From Arthrobacter sp. V1I9 (lineage in GTDB: Bacteria > Actinomycetota > Actinomycetes > Actinomycetales > Micrococcaceae): a DNA stretch of 64,000 nucleotides. Of the stretch, positions 54,132 to 62,898 are shown piece after piece. Within the stretch, counting starts at the first letter, position 1; each line of letters opens with the position of its first letter. The stretch is taken from the NCBI RefSeq assembly GCF_030817075.1, contig NZ_JAUSYU010000001.1, positions 1,116,001 through 1,180,000 of the forward strand. Reading direction: 5' to 3'. The notes beneath the pieces were generated by a model, which was not told the DNA's origin, did not search any database, and worked only from the letters and a program-made list of their open reading frames with translations. Made by a program: the position numbers and the translations under genes.

Positions 54132-55019
54132 CTAGTAACGGTCGAGCGCGGGCAGTTCAGGGGCAGTCTTGATGACTGAACCTGCGGTATCTTCCCAAGC
54201 CTTCTTGTAAGACCCGTCCTCCTGGAATGCTTCCAGCTGGTCGTTGATCCAGTTGCGGAACTCGGTATCGTCCTTCTTCAAGCCGATGCCATAGGGCTCC
54301 TTGGTGAAGGTTTCGTCCGAGGCGAGCTTGAAGGCGTCCGGTTCCTTGTCCACGAAGCCGGCGAGGATCACGTTATCGGTGGTGATCGCTTCAACCTGCT
54401 TGTTGCGCAGCGGCTCAAGGCAGGCGGAGTAGGTGGCAGCAGGAACAAGTTCAGCGCCGTACTTGTCCACGATGGTGGCCGCCGGCGTCGAACCGGTGAC
54501 CGAGCAGACCTTCTTGCCCTTGACATCCTCGGGGGTCTTGATGGCGTCGTTGTCCTTGTTCACCATCAGGGCCTGGCCGGCTTCGTAGTACGGGCCGGCG
54601 AAGCTGACAACCTGCTTGCGCTTGTCGTTGATGGTATACGTGGCGATCACCAGGTCAACCTTGCCCTGTTCGATGAACGGTTCGCGGTTGGCCGAAACAG
54701 TCTCGGACCATTCGATCTTGTCAGCGGCGATGCCCAGCTTGGCGGCGATCAGCTTGCCTATTTCGACGTCGAAGCCGACGGGCTTGCCGTCCAGGCCCAC
54801 CTGGCCAAAGAGTGGCTGGTCGTACTTGGTGCCGATCTTGATGGTGCCGGCCGAGGCGAGCTTTTCCATGGTGGTGCCGGCCGCGAAGGTGGGCTTTTCG
54901 GCCACGGTGGGGTCGCTGGTGGTGCCGGCGCCGCCACCGCCGCAGGCGCTCAGGGAGAGGGCGAGGGCAGCGGTAGCCGCCACAAAGAATGACTTCCGCC
55001 GGGTCATAAATGCCTTCAT
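54132..55019 (-). CDS. gluB: Glutamate-binding lipoprotein GluB
   Basis: 295 residues. Signal peptide and lipobox ALSLSACGGG. Periplasmic-binding-protein type 3 fold: KIGTKYDQPLFGQVGLDGKP, GFDVEIGKLIAAKLGI, IEWSETVSANREPFIEQGKV and DLVIATYTINDKRKQVVSFA. Captures glutamate (perhaps also other acidic amino acids) outside the cell. AAGGAATG lies upstream of the ATG. Between gluA and gluC on the same strand. Confidence 0.95.
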   Translation of the reverse strand: MKAFMTRRKSFFVAATAALALSLSACGGGGAGTTSDPTVAEKPTFAAGTTMEKLASAGTIKIGTKYDQPLFGQVGLDGKPVGFDVEIGKLIAAKLGIAADKIEWSETVSANREPFIEQGKVDLVIATYTINDKRKQVVSFAGPYYEAGQALMVNKDNDAIKTPEDVKGKKVCSVTGSTPAATIVDKYGAELVPAATYSACLEPLRNKQVEAITTDNVILAGFVDKEPDAFKLASDETFTKEPYGIGLKKDDTEFRNWINDQLEAFQEDGSYKKAWEDTAGSVIKTAPELPALDRY

Positions 55020-55089
55020 GACATTCCTTTCATTGATGGCCGTGGGTCACGGCCTGGATGCGAACTGAGAGTGTTTGTTCGTAGGTGGA

Positions 55090-55845
55090 TCAGTGGGTGA
55101 GGAGCTTGGAGAGGAAATCCTTGGCGCGGTCGCTCTTGGGATTGGTGAAGAACTCCTCCGGGGTGGCGTCCTCGACAATCTGGCCGTCCGCCATAAAGAC
55201 CACGCGGTCTGCGGCTTTGCGGGCGAAGCCCATCTCGTGGGTGACCACGATCATGGTCATGCCCTCCTTGGCCAGCTGGATCATCACGTCCAGGACCTCA
55301 TTGATCATTTCGGGGTCCAGCGCCGAGGTGGGCTCGTCGAACAGCATGACCTTGGGCTTCATGGCCAGGGCCCGGGCGATCGCAACGCGCTGCTGCTGGC
55401 CGCCGGACAGCTGGGCGGGGAGCTTCGGAGCCTGGTGGCCGACGCCCACCCGTTCAAGCAGCGCCATGGCGTCCTTGTCCGCAGTTCCCTTCGCAACGCC
55501 CTTGACCTTGATGGGGCCAAGGGTGACGTTTTCGAGGATGGTTTTGTGTGCGAAAAGATTGAACGACTGGAAGACCATTCCGACGTCGGCCCGGAGCTGC
55601 GCGAGTTCCTTGCCTTCCTCGGGAAGGACTTTTCCATCGATGCTGATAGTGCCGCCTTCAATGGTTTCGAGACGATTAATAGCGCGGCACAGGGTGGACT
55701 TACCGGAGCCTGACGGCCCGATGACCACAACAACCTCGCCCTTGCGGACCTGCAGATTGATGTCCTTCAAAACGTGCAGCTGGCCGTAATGCTTATTTAC
55801 GGCGTTCAGGGAGACGAGGGTATCGCCGGGCACATGAGTAGTCAT
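55090..55845 (-). CDS. gluA: Glutamate ABC transporter ATP-binding protein GluA
   Basis: 251 residues. Walker [21 protein letters not shown]-loop [10 protein letters not shown], signature LSGGQQQR, Walker [21 protein letters not shown] and the switch His in [10 protein letters not shown] are all present. Powers the GluCD channel. First gene of the gluABCD operon. TAGATT lies six bases before its ATG (leaderless). It is divergent from the LOG-type gene. Confidence 0.96.
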   Translation of the reverse strand: MTTHVPGDTLVSLNAVNKHYGQLHVLKDINLQVRKGEVVVVIGPSGSGKSTLCRAINRLETIEGGTISIDGKVLPEEGKELAQLRADVGMVFQSFNLFAHKTILENVTLGPIKVKGVAKGTADKDAMALLERVGVGHQAPKLPAQLSGGQQQRVAIARALAMKPKVMLFDEPTSALDPEMINEVLDVMIQLAKEGMTMIVVTHEMGFARKAADRVVFMADGQIVEDATPEEFFTNPKSDRAKDFLSKLLTH

Positions 55846-55949
55846 AGGAAGAATCTAGCGAAGAACGGCAGCTTATGATGCGAATCACCCCAAGTTCCTG
55901 CGGATCGTGATTCAAGAGATACCTCCCGCTGGCAGGTTAGCCTTGGGGA

Positions 55950-56732
55950 ATGAGCATCAGTGCAGATCCGGCCAAAAACACCCAGCCGCGCCGTAAAGGG
56001 CCCCTCGAGCTTCGCCGCAAGCAGGCGTCGGTGGAGATGTCCGACCAGCATCTGCTTGATACCAAGGGGCCCGGGCAGTTCGTGCACACCGATCCGTGGC
56101 GTGTGCTCAGGATCCAAAGCGAGTTCGTGGAGGGCTTCGGGGCGCTGGCCGACCTCGGCCCGGCCGTCAGCGTTTTCGGTTCAGCCCGGACCAAACCCGG
56201 AAGCCCGTACTACGAGATGGGCGTCGAAGTGGGGCGGAAGCTCGCGGAGGCCGGCGTTGCAGTCATCACCGGGGGCGGCCCGGGGTCCATGGAGGCGGCC
56301 AACCGCGGCACTGTTGAGGGCAACGGGGTGTCAGTGGGACTCGGCATCGAACTCCCGTTTGAGCAGGGCCTGAACCAGTGGGTGGACCTGGGTATCAACT
56401 TCCGTTACTTCTTCGCCCGCAAGACCATGTTCGTCAAGTACGCGCAGGGCTTCATCGTCCTGCCGGGCGGCCTTGGCACTCTCGACGAACTCTTCGAGGC
56501 CATGGTCCTGGTGCAGACCCGGAAGGTGACATCCTTCCCCATCGTGCTGCTGGGCGTCGACTTCTGGGGCCCGATGATCGATTGGATCAGGGGAACCTTG
56601 GTGGCTGAAGGCATGGTCTCCGAAAAGGACCTGGACCTCATCCAGGTGGTGGATGATCCTGCGGAAGCCGTGGACCGCGTGCTCCACGAGGCCGTCACCC
56701 CCTCACTGAACGGCGAACAGCGCCCGGAGTAG
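55950..56732 (+). CDS. TIGR00730-family Rossmann-fold (LOG-type) protein
   Basis: 260 residues. The motifs GGGPGSMEAANRG and PGGLGTLDELFEAM define the LOG/lysine-decarboxylase-like family, many of which release free cytokinin-type bases from nucleotides. The bacterial substrate is mostly unknown. A 50-residue N-terminal extension (ending HLLDTKGPGQFVHTDPWRV) is the actinobacterial long form. TAGCCT lies six bases before the ATG. A DivIVA-domain gene follows. Confidence 0.92.
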   Translation: MSISADPAKNTQPRRKGPLELRRKQASVEMSDQHLLDTKGPGQFVHTDPWRVLRIQSEFVEGFGALADLGPAVSVFGSARTKPGSPYYEMGVEVGRKLAEAGVAVITGGGPGSMEAANRGTVEGNGVSVGLGIELPFEQGLNQWVDLGINFRYFFARKTMFVKYAQGFIVLPGGLGTLDELFEAMVLVQTRKVTSFPIVLLGVDFWGPMIDWIRGTLVAEGMVSEKDLDLIQVVDDPAEAVDRVLHEAVTPSLNGEQRPE

Positions 56733-56763
56733 CGAACGCGGCCGGGTCTGGCACGATGGGGTA

Positions 56764-57192
56764 GTGACTTTTTTCCTGGTCTTCCTCGCCGTGGTGCTGA
56801 TCGGCGCCGTCCTCTGGGCCAGCACCGGGGGCCGTTCCGGCAAGCCTGGCGGCCGGGCGCTGCCTGCCCTGCTGGACGCCGGTCTTGAACAGCCCCCGGC
56901 CAACCTCCCGCCGGTCCTTTTGCCGGCCAATGCTGCGCCCCAGGACGTGGACCGTGTGCGGTTTGCCCTGGGACTGCGGGGCTACCGGATGGACCAGGTG
57001 GACCAGGTGCTCGATGAGCTGAGGGACCAGCTTGCGGCCAGCCGGCAAGAAGTGGAAACCCTGAAGGCCCGGCTGCAGGCCGTCGAAGCGGCGGGGCCGT
57101 CCACCGGGACAGGGACGCAGACGGAACCGCCGGTGGCTGAGGCCGAAGGGAATGCCGGCGCAGGGTCCGGGCCAGGGGAGGCCCGGGCTTGA
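56764..57192 (+). CDS. DivIVA-domain membrane protein
   Basis: 142 residues. One N-terminal membrane helix (FFLVFLAVVLIGAVLWAS), then a DivIVA-type motif RVRFALGLRGYRMDQVDQVL, which senses membrane curvature or binds coiled-coil partners, a short coiled coil and a low-complexity tail. Probably linked to polar growth or wall synthesis. Its stop overlaps the TTG start of the next gene, so they are coupled. Confidence 0.86.
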   Translation: MTFFLVFLAVVLIGAVLWASTGGRSGKPGGRALPALLDAGLEQPPANLPPVLLPANAAPQDVDRVRFALGLRGYRMDQVDQVLDELRDQLAASRQEVETLKARLQAVEAAGPSTGTGTQTEPPVAEAEGNAGAGSGPGEARA

Positions 57193-58436
57193 GCACCGCC
57201 ACCCGTCGGGGAACAGGAGTTTCAGCGTCGGTCCAGGCGCTCGCGCTCCGCTCCCGCGAAACGGTCCGGGCCTGGCCCTGGTGGCTTCAGGTCTCGGCCA
57301 TCTACGTTACGGCACGGCTCATCAGCGCCGGAATTTTTATGGCCGCCGCCCTTCACCAGGGACCCAACCCCTGGTTCCCGGCCAAGCCCGACTACTGGAA
57401 CTTCATCAATATCTGGGACGCGCGCTGGTACGGCAGGGTAATCGCCGATGGCTATCCCACCACCCTTCCCGTTGATGGTGCGGGCAACGTCCAGGAAAAC
57501 ACGTGGGCTTTCTATCCCTTGTACCCGTCGCTGGCAGCCGGGCTCAGCAGGCTGACGGGGTTGGCCCCTGCCGCCTCGCTGACCATTATCGCCATGCTGT
57601 CCGGCCTGGCTGCCGCGCTGGTGGTCTATGTGCTCTTCCGGCACAAGGCTGCACATGGGCCCGCACTGTGGGCGGTAGCGTTTTTCGCTACGTTCCCCGT
57701 GTCCGCTGTGCTCCAGGTGCCGTATGCGGAGCCTTTGTCTCTGCTGCTGCTTGCGGCCTCGTTGCTGTTGGTAGTGCGGCGCCAGTATTTGTGGGCCATC
57801 CCGGTGGTGGTGGCGCTGTGCCTCTCGCGTCCGGTAGGCGTACCGTTCGCGGCCATGCTGGGGCTCCTTCTGATCCATCGGCTGGTGCAGCGCTTCCGCG
57901 GCCGGGAAACAGATCCGCATTCCGTCGCGGACCTGGCGGCCCTCACCATCCTCACGGCAGCCGCGGGCCTCTCGGCCCTGGCGTGGCCCGCCGCCGCGTG
58001 GGCAGCCACGGGGGATATCCAGGCCTACACCAAGACGGAAACGGTGTGGCGGGGCCACGACCTGGTGCCGTTCAAGCCCTGGTTCGACACCGGCGTCGAC
58101 CTCTTCGGCCCGGTGCTCGGAGTGCTGGCGCCTTTCATTTTTGTGGCGCTCTTCGGTGCGATGCTGTACCTGCCGCCGGTGGTCCGGCTCGGCGTCGAAC
58201 TCCGCCTGTGGTGCGCCTGCTACATGGGTTACCTGGTGATGTTCCTCCACCCGCAAACCAGTACGTTCCGTATGCTGCTGCCGCTCTTCCCGCTGGCGCT
58301 GGGCGCCGCGCTCCTCTCACGGTCCAGGGCTTTCCGCGGAACCGTGGTGGTGATGTTCGTGCTGTTGCAGATTGTGTGGATCGTGTGGCTGTGGGCTTGG
58401 GCGCAGCTGCCCGGCGGCGGAGATTATCCGCCGTAG
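57189..58436 (+). CDS. PIG-V-like mannosyltransferase, multi-pass membrane protein
   Basis: 415 residues, about ten membrane segments. NFINIWDARWYGRVIADGYP has the WDxxWY motif, and AFYPLYPSLAAGL the FxPLYP motif, of PIG-V/GPI-mannosyltransferase 2-like enzymes, which use polyprenyl-phosphate mannose at the outer face. The acceptor in this organism is unknown, perhaps a lipid or wall glycan. TTG 57189 overlaps the DivIVA stop (TTGA), implying coupled translation. Confidence 0.85.
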   Translation: MSTATRRGTGVSASVQALALRSRETVRAWPWWLQVSAIYVTARLISAGIFMAAALHQGPNPWFPAKPDYWNFINIWDARWYGRVIADGYPTTLPVDGAGNVQENTWAFYPLYPSLAAGLSRLTGLAPAASLTIIAMLSGLAAALVVYVLFRHKAAHGPALWAVAFFATFPVSAVLQVPYAEPLSLLLLAASLLLVVRRQYLWAIPVVVALCLSRPVGVPFAAMLGLLLIHRLVQRFRGRETDPHSVADLAALTILTAAAGLSALAWPAAAWAATGDIQAYTKTETVWRGHDLVPFKPWFDTGVDLFGPVLGVLAPFIFVALFGAMLYLPPVVRLGVELRLWCACYMGYLVMFLHPQTSTFRMLLPLFPLALGAALLSRSRAFRGTVVVMFVLLQIVWIVWLWAWAQLPGGGDYPP

Positions 58437-58669
58437 GAATTCCGGCTTCCGTGCAGGTCAGACTGCTAATTGGACCCGCCGCCAAATGTCCAACGATTAG
58501 CTACGGACGGGTAATTCCGCGATAATGGTAAGTAAGCAAGGACAAAAAGCATTAAGAGTACGTGCAGCACCGGCGGTGTCTATCCACTCCGCTGTGGCAG
58601 CTTGATCTACATGCGGACACAGCCCACCCGGGCTGATCAGTCCTGGGACTAAATGGAGGGGAATTCCTC
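58437..58669. other. Intergenic region upstream of the DUF3117 gene
   Basis: 233 bases. Contains the promoter and leader of the small gene at 58,670, ending in GGAGGGG as ribosome site. Nothing else clear: no tRNA, no riboswitch-like fold recognised. Confidence 0.5.
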
Positions 58670-58837
58670 ATGGCGGCTATGAAACCACGCACCGGCGACG
58701 GCCCAATGGAAGTCACCAAGGAGGGCCGCAGCCTGATCATGCGCGTCCCGCTCGAAGGCGGCGGGCGCCTGGTGGTCGAACTGAATGCTGCCGAGGCGGC
58801 CAACCTCAGGGAATGCCTGGTCGGCGTCACCGAATAA
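58670..58837 (+). CDS. DUF3117-family small protein
   Basis: 55 residues, beginning MAAMKPRTGDGPMEV and ending AANLRECLVGVTE. DUF3117 proteins are short, highly conserved actinobacterial proteins with no known function. GGAGGGG precedes the ATG at the usual distance. It is followed by a T-tailed hairpin. Confidence 0.93.
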   Translation: MAAMKPRTGDGPMEVTKEGRSLIMRVPLEGGGRLVVELNAAEAANLRECLVGVTE

Positions 58838-58845
58838 TTGTGCAG

Positions 58846-58891
58846 GACAGGGTCCGCAAGCCTCCGGGCGGCGGATCCTGTCTTATTTTTT
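58846..58891 (+). terminator. Terminator after the DUF3117 gene
   Basis: GACAGGGTCCGC (58846-58857) pairs with GCGGATCCTGTC (58871-58882) with one mismatch, followed by TTATTTTTT. It abuts the stop of the convergent O-methyltransferase gene. Confidence 0.85.
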
Positions 58892-59515
58892 GACTGCTAC
58901 CAGCAGGCCGTCGCCGGTGGGAAGCATGGCCGAAGCCAGCCTGTCGTCGTCGCGGATGCTCTTCCCCACCTGGCGCAGGACCACAGTGGTGGCCTCACGG
59001 CCGGCAGGGTTCGCTACCTTGTCCTTGTCCAGGGCATCGTTGATGATCAGCAGCCCGGCAGGCTTCAGGAGCCGGATGGCCTGCTCCACGTAACCGGGAA
59101 GTCCCGGCTTGTCAGCGTCGATGAACACCAGGTCGTACGCCCTGTCCGTGAGGCGCGGCAGGACATCGCCGGCGCGGCCGGAGATGGTCCGCGTCCGGTT
59201 GGCCGGGCTGCCTGCCTCCGAGAAGGCTTCCCGGGCGGCTTTGAGATGTTCGACGTCCACGTCAATGGTGGTGAGGACAGCGTGCGGACCGAGGCCGCGA
59301 AGCAGGCAGACGCCCGAAACGCCGGCGCCGGTCCCGATCTCGACGGCGGTCTGCGCCTTGGATGACGCTGCCAGCACGGTCAGTACAGCGCCGACGCCCG
59401 GCCCGATGGCGGTAACGCCCAGTTCGAAAGACCGCTCCCGCGCCCGCAGCATGACCTCATCCTCAGCGGGCAGATCTTCGGCATAGGACCAGCTGGTGGA
59501 CTTGTCGGCGCTCAT
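58883..59515 (-). CDS. O-methyltransferase, SAM-dependent
   Basis: 210 residues of the catechol-OMT/caffeoyl-CoA-type family. SAM-binding motif AVEIGTGAGVSGVCLLRGL, metal or SAM contact VFIDADKPGLPGYVEQA, and IINDALDKDKVANP. Substrate unknown. It is divergent from sigE, the same arrangement as Rv1220c beside sigE in M. tuberculosis. Confidence 0.92.
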   Translation of the reverse strand: MSADKSTSWSYAEDLPAEDEVMLRARERSFELGVTAIGPGVGAVLTVLAASSKAQTAVEIGTGAGVSGVCLLRGLGPHAVLTTIDVDVEHLKAAREAFSEAGSPANRTRTISGRAGDVLPRLTDRAYDLVFIDADKPGLPGYVEQAIRLLKPAGLLIINDALDKDKVANPAGREATTVVLRQVGKSIRDDDRLASAMLPTGDGLLVAVKK

Positions 59516-59744
59516 GGATGTTCGCTTTCTGGGCGTCAGGGGGAGTGTCCTCTACAGCCTACTGTGTCGAGGCGCAACAGCCGGGAAGGCAGGCTGTTGC
59601 GCCCACGGCTGAAGTTTCCCTGTAGTCAGGAAATTCCCAGCCAAGTTTGAAATGATTATTATCCGCTCATCCAAAGGGTGATCGGCGCCGAATCAGCTAT
59701 GTCAACAGTATCCGGGCGTTAGCATTCCACGAGGGGAGTGGACG
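59516..59744. other. Intergenic region upstream of sigE
   Basis: 229 bases. It contains an AT-rich block near 59646-59668 (TGAAATGATTATTATC), which stands out from GC-rich surroundings and may hold a promoter or metal-regulator site. GAGGGGAGTGGACG precedes the sigE ATG. Confidence 0.45.
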
Positions 59745-60359
59745 ATGTCATCATCAGTTGTGGCACCTGTCCCTGCAGCAAATAATCCCGAGGCCGAGTG
59801 GGTCCGCCCCACTTGGGAAGAAGTGGTGACCAACCACTCCGCCAAGGTATACCGTCTGGCCTACCGCCTGACCGGCAACAAGTACGACGCCGAAGACCTC
59901 ACCCAGGAGGTGTTCGTCCGCGTCTTCCGCTCGCTGGAAAATTTCAAGCCCGGAACCCTGGACGGCTGGCTGCACCGCATCACCACTAACCTCTTCCTTG
60001 ACCAGGCGCGGCGGAAAACCCGTATCCGGTTTGACGCCCTCGCGGAGGACGCCGAATCGAGGATCCCCGGGCGGGAACCCGGGCCTGAGCAGAGCTTCGA
60101 GCTGAACAACCTGGACCTCGACGTTCAGGCCGCGCTCGAGGAACTCCCGCCGGACTTCCGGGCCGCTGTGGTTCTTTGCGACCTTGAAGGTTTGTCCTAC
60201 GACGAGGTGGCTGTTGCCCTCGGCGTCAAGCTCGGCACTGTGCGTTCCCGCATCCACCGTGGCCGCACGATGCTCCGCGAGAAGCTTGCCCACCGTGACC
60301 CGCGGCCGAAGCAGCCGAGGCCCAAACTGTCACTGCCGCGCATTGCCGGCATCCTCTGA
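59745..60359 (+). CDS. sigE: ECF RNA polymerase sigma factor SigE
   Basis: 204 residues. Region 2 ([33 protein letters not shown]) and region 4 ([20 protein letters not shown], then [20 protein letters not shown]) are complete. SigE drives envelope-stress responses in actinobacteria. The N-terminal 25 residues are flexible. The anti-sigma gene begins seven bases after the stop. Confidence 0.95.
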   Translation: MSSSVVAPVPAANNPEAEWVRPTWEEVVTNHSAKVYRLAYRLTGNKYDAEDLTQEVFVRVFRSLENFKPGTLDGWLHRITTNLFLDQARRKTRIRFDALAEDAESRIPGREPGPEQSFELNNLDLDVQAALEELPPDFRAAVVLCDLEGLSYDEVAVALGVKLGTVRSRIHRGRTMLREKLAHRDPRPKQPRPKLSLPRIAGIL

Positions 60360-60366
60360 ACGGCGC

Positions 60367-61233
60367 ATGAGGCCCCAGTTCCCGCTTGGCCGCACGCATC
60401 AGCGCACCGCAAGCCATATCCAGTCCTGCCCCGAATGTGCTTCTGCCGTGCGCCGGGAACGCCAGTATTTGGAGCGGCTGCGGGACGCGCCCATTCCGCC
60501 GGCAAGCGACGACCTGACCGCACGGCTTCTGGCCAGGACCCAGGACCTCGCAGCCCAGCCTTCAGAAACGGTCCCGCATCGCCCGGCACCCCGGGCCGCA
60601 GTCCGGGTGCTCGCCCTGACCGCCGGGGGCACTGTTGCAGCGGCCGGTGTGCTCGCTGCAGGTGCTTTCGCCGTGGCCGGTGAACCGCTCCCGGCAGATG
60701 CCGCAACAGCGGCCACCCTCTCCCAGATCTCTGCACAAACCCCGGCCGACGGCCGGACCCTAAGTGCCGAACGGTTGTCTGGCCTGCGCTCGGAGGGCTG
60801 GGTATGCCCCGAGCTAGAGGCGATGGGATTCCACCTTGAGTCGGCAAGAGCCATGGTGCTCGAGGGCCGCCCCGCCATTGAACTGAAGCTCTCCGACGGG
60901 ACGCACTATGCAACCGTCACTGAACGGCACAACCCGGCCGCCGGCACACCAGATGATGCGGATGCGGGACAGGCAGGCCCGCCGTTGCAAATCCTAACGT
61001 CCTCGCCCTGGTCCGCCACCTACAGGACGCAGGGCCGCACCTTTACCTACGTTTCCGACCTCCCCGCCGAACAGGCTGATGACGCCGTGCCCATCCTGCG
61101 GCGGCTCAGCGAACGGGCGGGGGAGGGTATTACGGCCGAAGTACTGGAGGAGCACCGGGCGCGGGACCCTGAGGCGGTGGCGGCGCGCCTGCAGCGTGGC
61201 GTGAACAAGATCGTGGCCCTTTTTACCCAGTAA
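60367..61233 (+). CDS. Anti-sigma factor with an abbreviated ZAS-type N-terminus
   Basis: 288 residues. SHIQSCPECASAVRRE carries the HxxxCxxC zinc motif of ZAS anti-sigma factors, which hold the cognate sigma inactive. A membrane segment (VLALTAGGTVAAAGVLAAGAFA) and an extracytoplasmic sensor domain follow. Only 16-20 residues precede the His, so the usual first helix with its own zinc-site His is missing or replaced by THQRTAS. Position after sigE matches RseA. ATG 60367, seven bases after the sigE stop; the true N-terminus could differ if the sequence is faulty here. Confidence 0.82.
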   Translation: MRPQFPLGRTHQRTASHIQSCPECASAVRRERQYLERLRDAPIPPASDDLTARLLARTQDLAAQPSETVPHRPAPRAAVRVLALTAGGTVAAAGVLAAGAFAVAGEPLPADAATAATLSQISAQTPADGRTLSAERLSGLRSEGWVCPELEAMGFHLESARAMVLEGRPAIELKLSDGTHYATVTERHNPAAGTPDDADAGQAGPPLQILTSSPWSATYRTQGRTFTYVSDLPAEQADDAVPILRRLSERAGEGITAEVLEEHRARDPEAVAARLQRGVNKIVALFTQ

Positions 61234-61302
61234 ACCGAACAGTTCTCGCCGCTTGCGGACGGGAATCGTCACTGGCAGCCCGGAGAGGGTAATCTTCCTA
61301 AA

Positions 61303-61716
61303 GTGTTTGGAATCAACGGCCCGGAGTTCTTTCTTCTGCTGATCATTGGCGTCCTCGTGATCGGCCCCCAGCGGCTGCCCGAATACACGCAGAAACTGGC
61401 CAACCTGGTCAAGGAAGTCCGCCGGATGGCCTCCGGCGCGCGCGAACAGATCAAGGAAGAAGTGGGGATCGACATCGATGATGTCGACTGGAAGAAGTAC
61501 GACCCCCGCCAGTACGATCCCCGGCGCATCATCAAAGAAGCCCTCCTGGACGATGACACCAAACCCGTCAGTGCGGGTGCGCCTGCTGCTGTTGCGGCCG
61601 TCGCGGGGGCTGCTGCCGTAGCGGGGGCTGGCACCGCCGCTCCAAAGCGGCCCGAGCGGGTGCTTCAGTCCCTTCCCGCGGGCGAAGCCGCCCCTTTCGA
61701 CACAGAAGCCACCTAG
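61303..61716 (+). CDS. tatB: Sec-independent translocase subunit TatB
   Basis: 137 residues. N-terminal membrane helix with the conserved Glu (INGPEFFLLLIIGVLVIGPQ), then PQRLPEYTQKLANLVKEVRR, an amphipathic helix, and a long Ala-rich tail. With TatA and TatC it exports folded proteins. TAATCT lies seven bases before the GTG (leaderless). Convergent with mrp. Confidence 0.94.
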   Translation: MFGINGPEFFLLLIIGVLVIGPQRLPEYTQKLANLVKEVRRMASGAREQIKEEVGIDIDDVDWKKYDPRQYDPRRIIKEALLDDDTKPVSAGAPAAVAAVAGAAAVAGAGTAAPKRPERVLQSLPAGEAAPFDTEAT

Positions 61717-61754
61717 CCAGGGAGTTTCAGCAAGCCCTTGGCGAGGGGGAATCC

Positions 61755-62885
61755 TCAGCGGGGCTGCAGCCCCAGCTTCATGCCTGCCAGGCCCCGTGGC
61801 TTGGCGGCCAGCCTCCCGGCAATGTTCGAGAGCGCTTCCGCTGCCGGTGTTTCTGCCTTGCCGAGGACAATCGGTACCCCCGCGTCGCCGCCCTCCCTCA
61901 GCTGGATGTCCAGCGGGATCTGCCCCAGCAGCGGCACGTCGGCGCCCACGGTGGCTGATAGCCGTTCGGCGAGGACCGCCCCGCCGCCGCTTCCAAACAG
62001 TTCCATCCTGCCGCCGTCGGGCATTTCCAGGTAGGACATGTTCTCGATAACGCCGGCCACTGACTGCCCCGTCTGGGTGGCGATGGCGCCGGCCCTCTCG
62101 GCCACGTCGGCCGCTGCAGCCTGCGGCGTGGTGACCACCAGGATCTCGGCCTTGGGCAGCAGTTGCGCCACGGAGATGGCAATATCGCCGGTGCCGGGCG
62201 GCAGGTCCAGGAACAATGCGTCCAGGTCCCCGAAATAGACATCCGTCAGGAACTGTTCAAGGGCCCGGTGCAGCATGGGCCCGCGCCAGGCCACGGGCTG
62301 GTTGCCGCTGACGAACATCCCGATGGAGATCACCTTCACGCCGTACGCGACCGGGGGAAGGATCATGTCGTCCACGCGGGTGGGCGTCTGGCTGATGCCC
62401 ATCAGGGCCGGCACGGAGAAACCGTAGACGTCGGCGTCCACAATGCCGACGCGCAGCCCCTGTGCGGCCAGGGCGCAGGCGAGGTTGACGGTCACGGAGG
62501 ACTTTCCCACGCCGCCCTTGCCACTGGCCACCGCGTAGACCTTGGTGAGGGAGTTGGGCTCGTTAAAGGGGATACCGCGCTGGCCGCCGGCACCGCGCAG
62601 CAGCTCCTTGAGGGCATCCCGCTGCTCCTGCGTCATCACCTTCAGTTCGACGTCGACGGCGGCCACTCCCGGTACTGCCAGCAGCGCCTTTGTTGCGTCC
62701 GCAGTGATGGTGTCCCGCAGCGGGCAGCCGGAGATGGTGAGCAGGACAACCAACCGGACCTTGCCGTCGTCGGAGGCGTCAACGGACTCCACCATGCCCA
62801 ATTCGGTGATGGGACGGCGGAGTTCGGGATCTATGACCGTGGCCAGGGCGGCATTGACCGCCCCGGCCAGCGAGGTGTTATTGAT
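61755..62885 (-). CDS. mrp: Mrp/NBP35-family iron-sulfur carrier ATPase, probable AUC start
   Basis: 376 residues when begun at 62885. An N-terminal MIP18/DUF59 domain (DPELRRPITELGMVES, TISGCPLRDTITAD) precedes the P-loop ATPase (VYAVASGKGGVGKSSVTVNL, DADVYGFSVPALMG, LDLPPGTGDIAISVAQL). Assembles or carries Fe-S clusters. The family N-terminus extends upstream of the first ordinary start (TTG 62801): NNTSLAGAVNAALATVIDPE is in frame with no stop, and the only codon seven bases after AAGGAG is ATC at 62885-62883. It is co-directional with the DUF1003 gene. Confidence 0.88.
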   Translation of the reverse strand: MNNTSLAGAVNAALATVIDPELRRPITELGMVESVDASDDGKVRLVVLLTISGCPLRDTITADATKALLAVPGVAAVDVELKVMTQEQRDALKELLRGAGGQRGIPFNEPNSLTKVYAVASGKGGVGKSSVTVNLACALAAQGLRVGIVDADVYGFSVPALMGISQTPTRVDDMILPPVAYGVKVISIGMFVSGNQPVAWRGPMLHRALEQFLTDVYFGDLDALFLDLPPGTGDIAISVAQLLPKAEILVVTTPQAAAADVAERAGAIATQTGQSVAGVIENMSYLEMPDGGRMELFGSGGGAVLAERLSATVGADVPLLGQIPLDIQLREGGDAGVPIVLGKAETPAAEALSNIAGRLAAKPRGLAGMKLGLQPR

Positions 62886-62892
62886 GGGTGGG

Positions 62893-62898
62893 CTCCTT
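62893..62898 (-). promoter_or_regulatory. Ribosome binding site for mrp overlapping the DUF1003 stop
   Basis: AAGGAG on the minus strand overlaps the TAA stop of the upstream gene (62899-62897) and sits seven bases before the ATC codon at 62885. It decides that start in the absence of any ATG, GTG or TTG nearby. Confidence 0.65.

Noticed and set aside
61760..61773. Palindrome GGGGCTGCAGCCCC near the end of mrp
   Set aside because: Inside coding sequence of mrp and plausible as chance in GC-rich DNA; no tail or flanking structure to call it a terminator.
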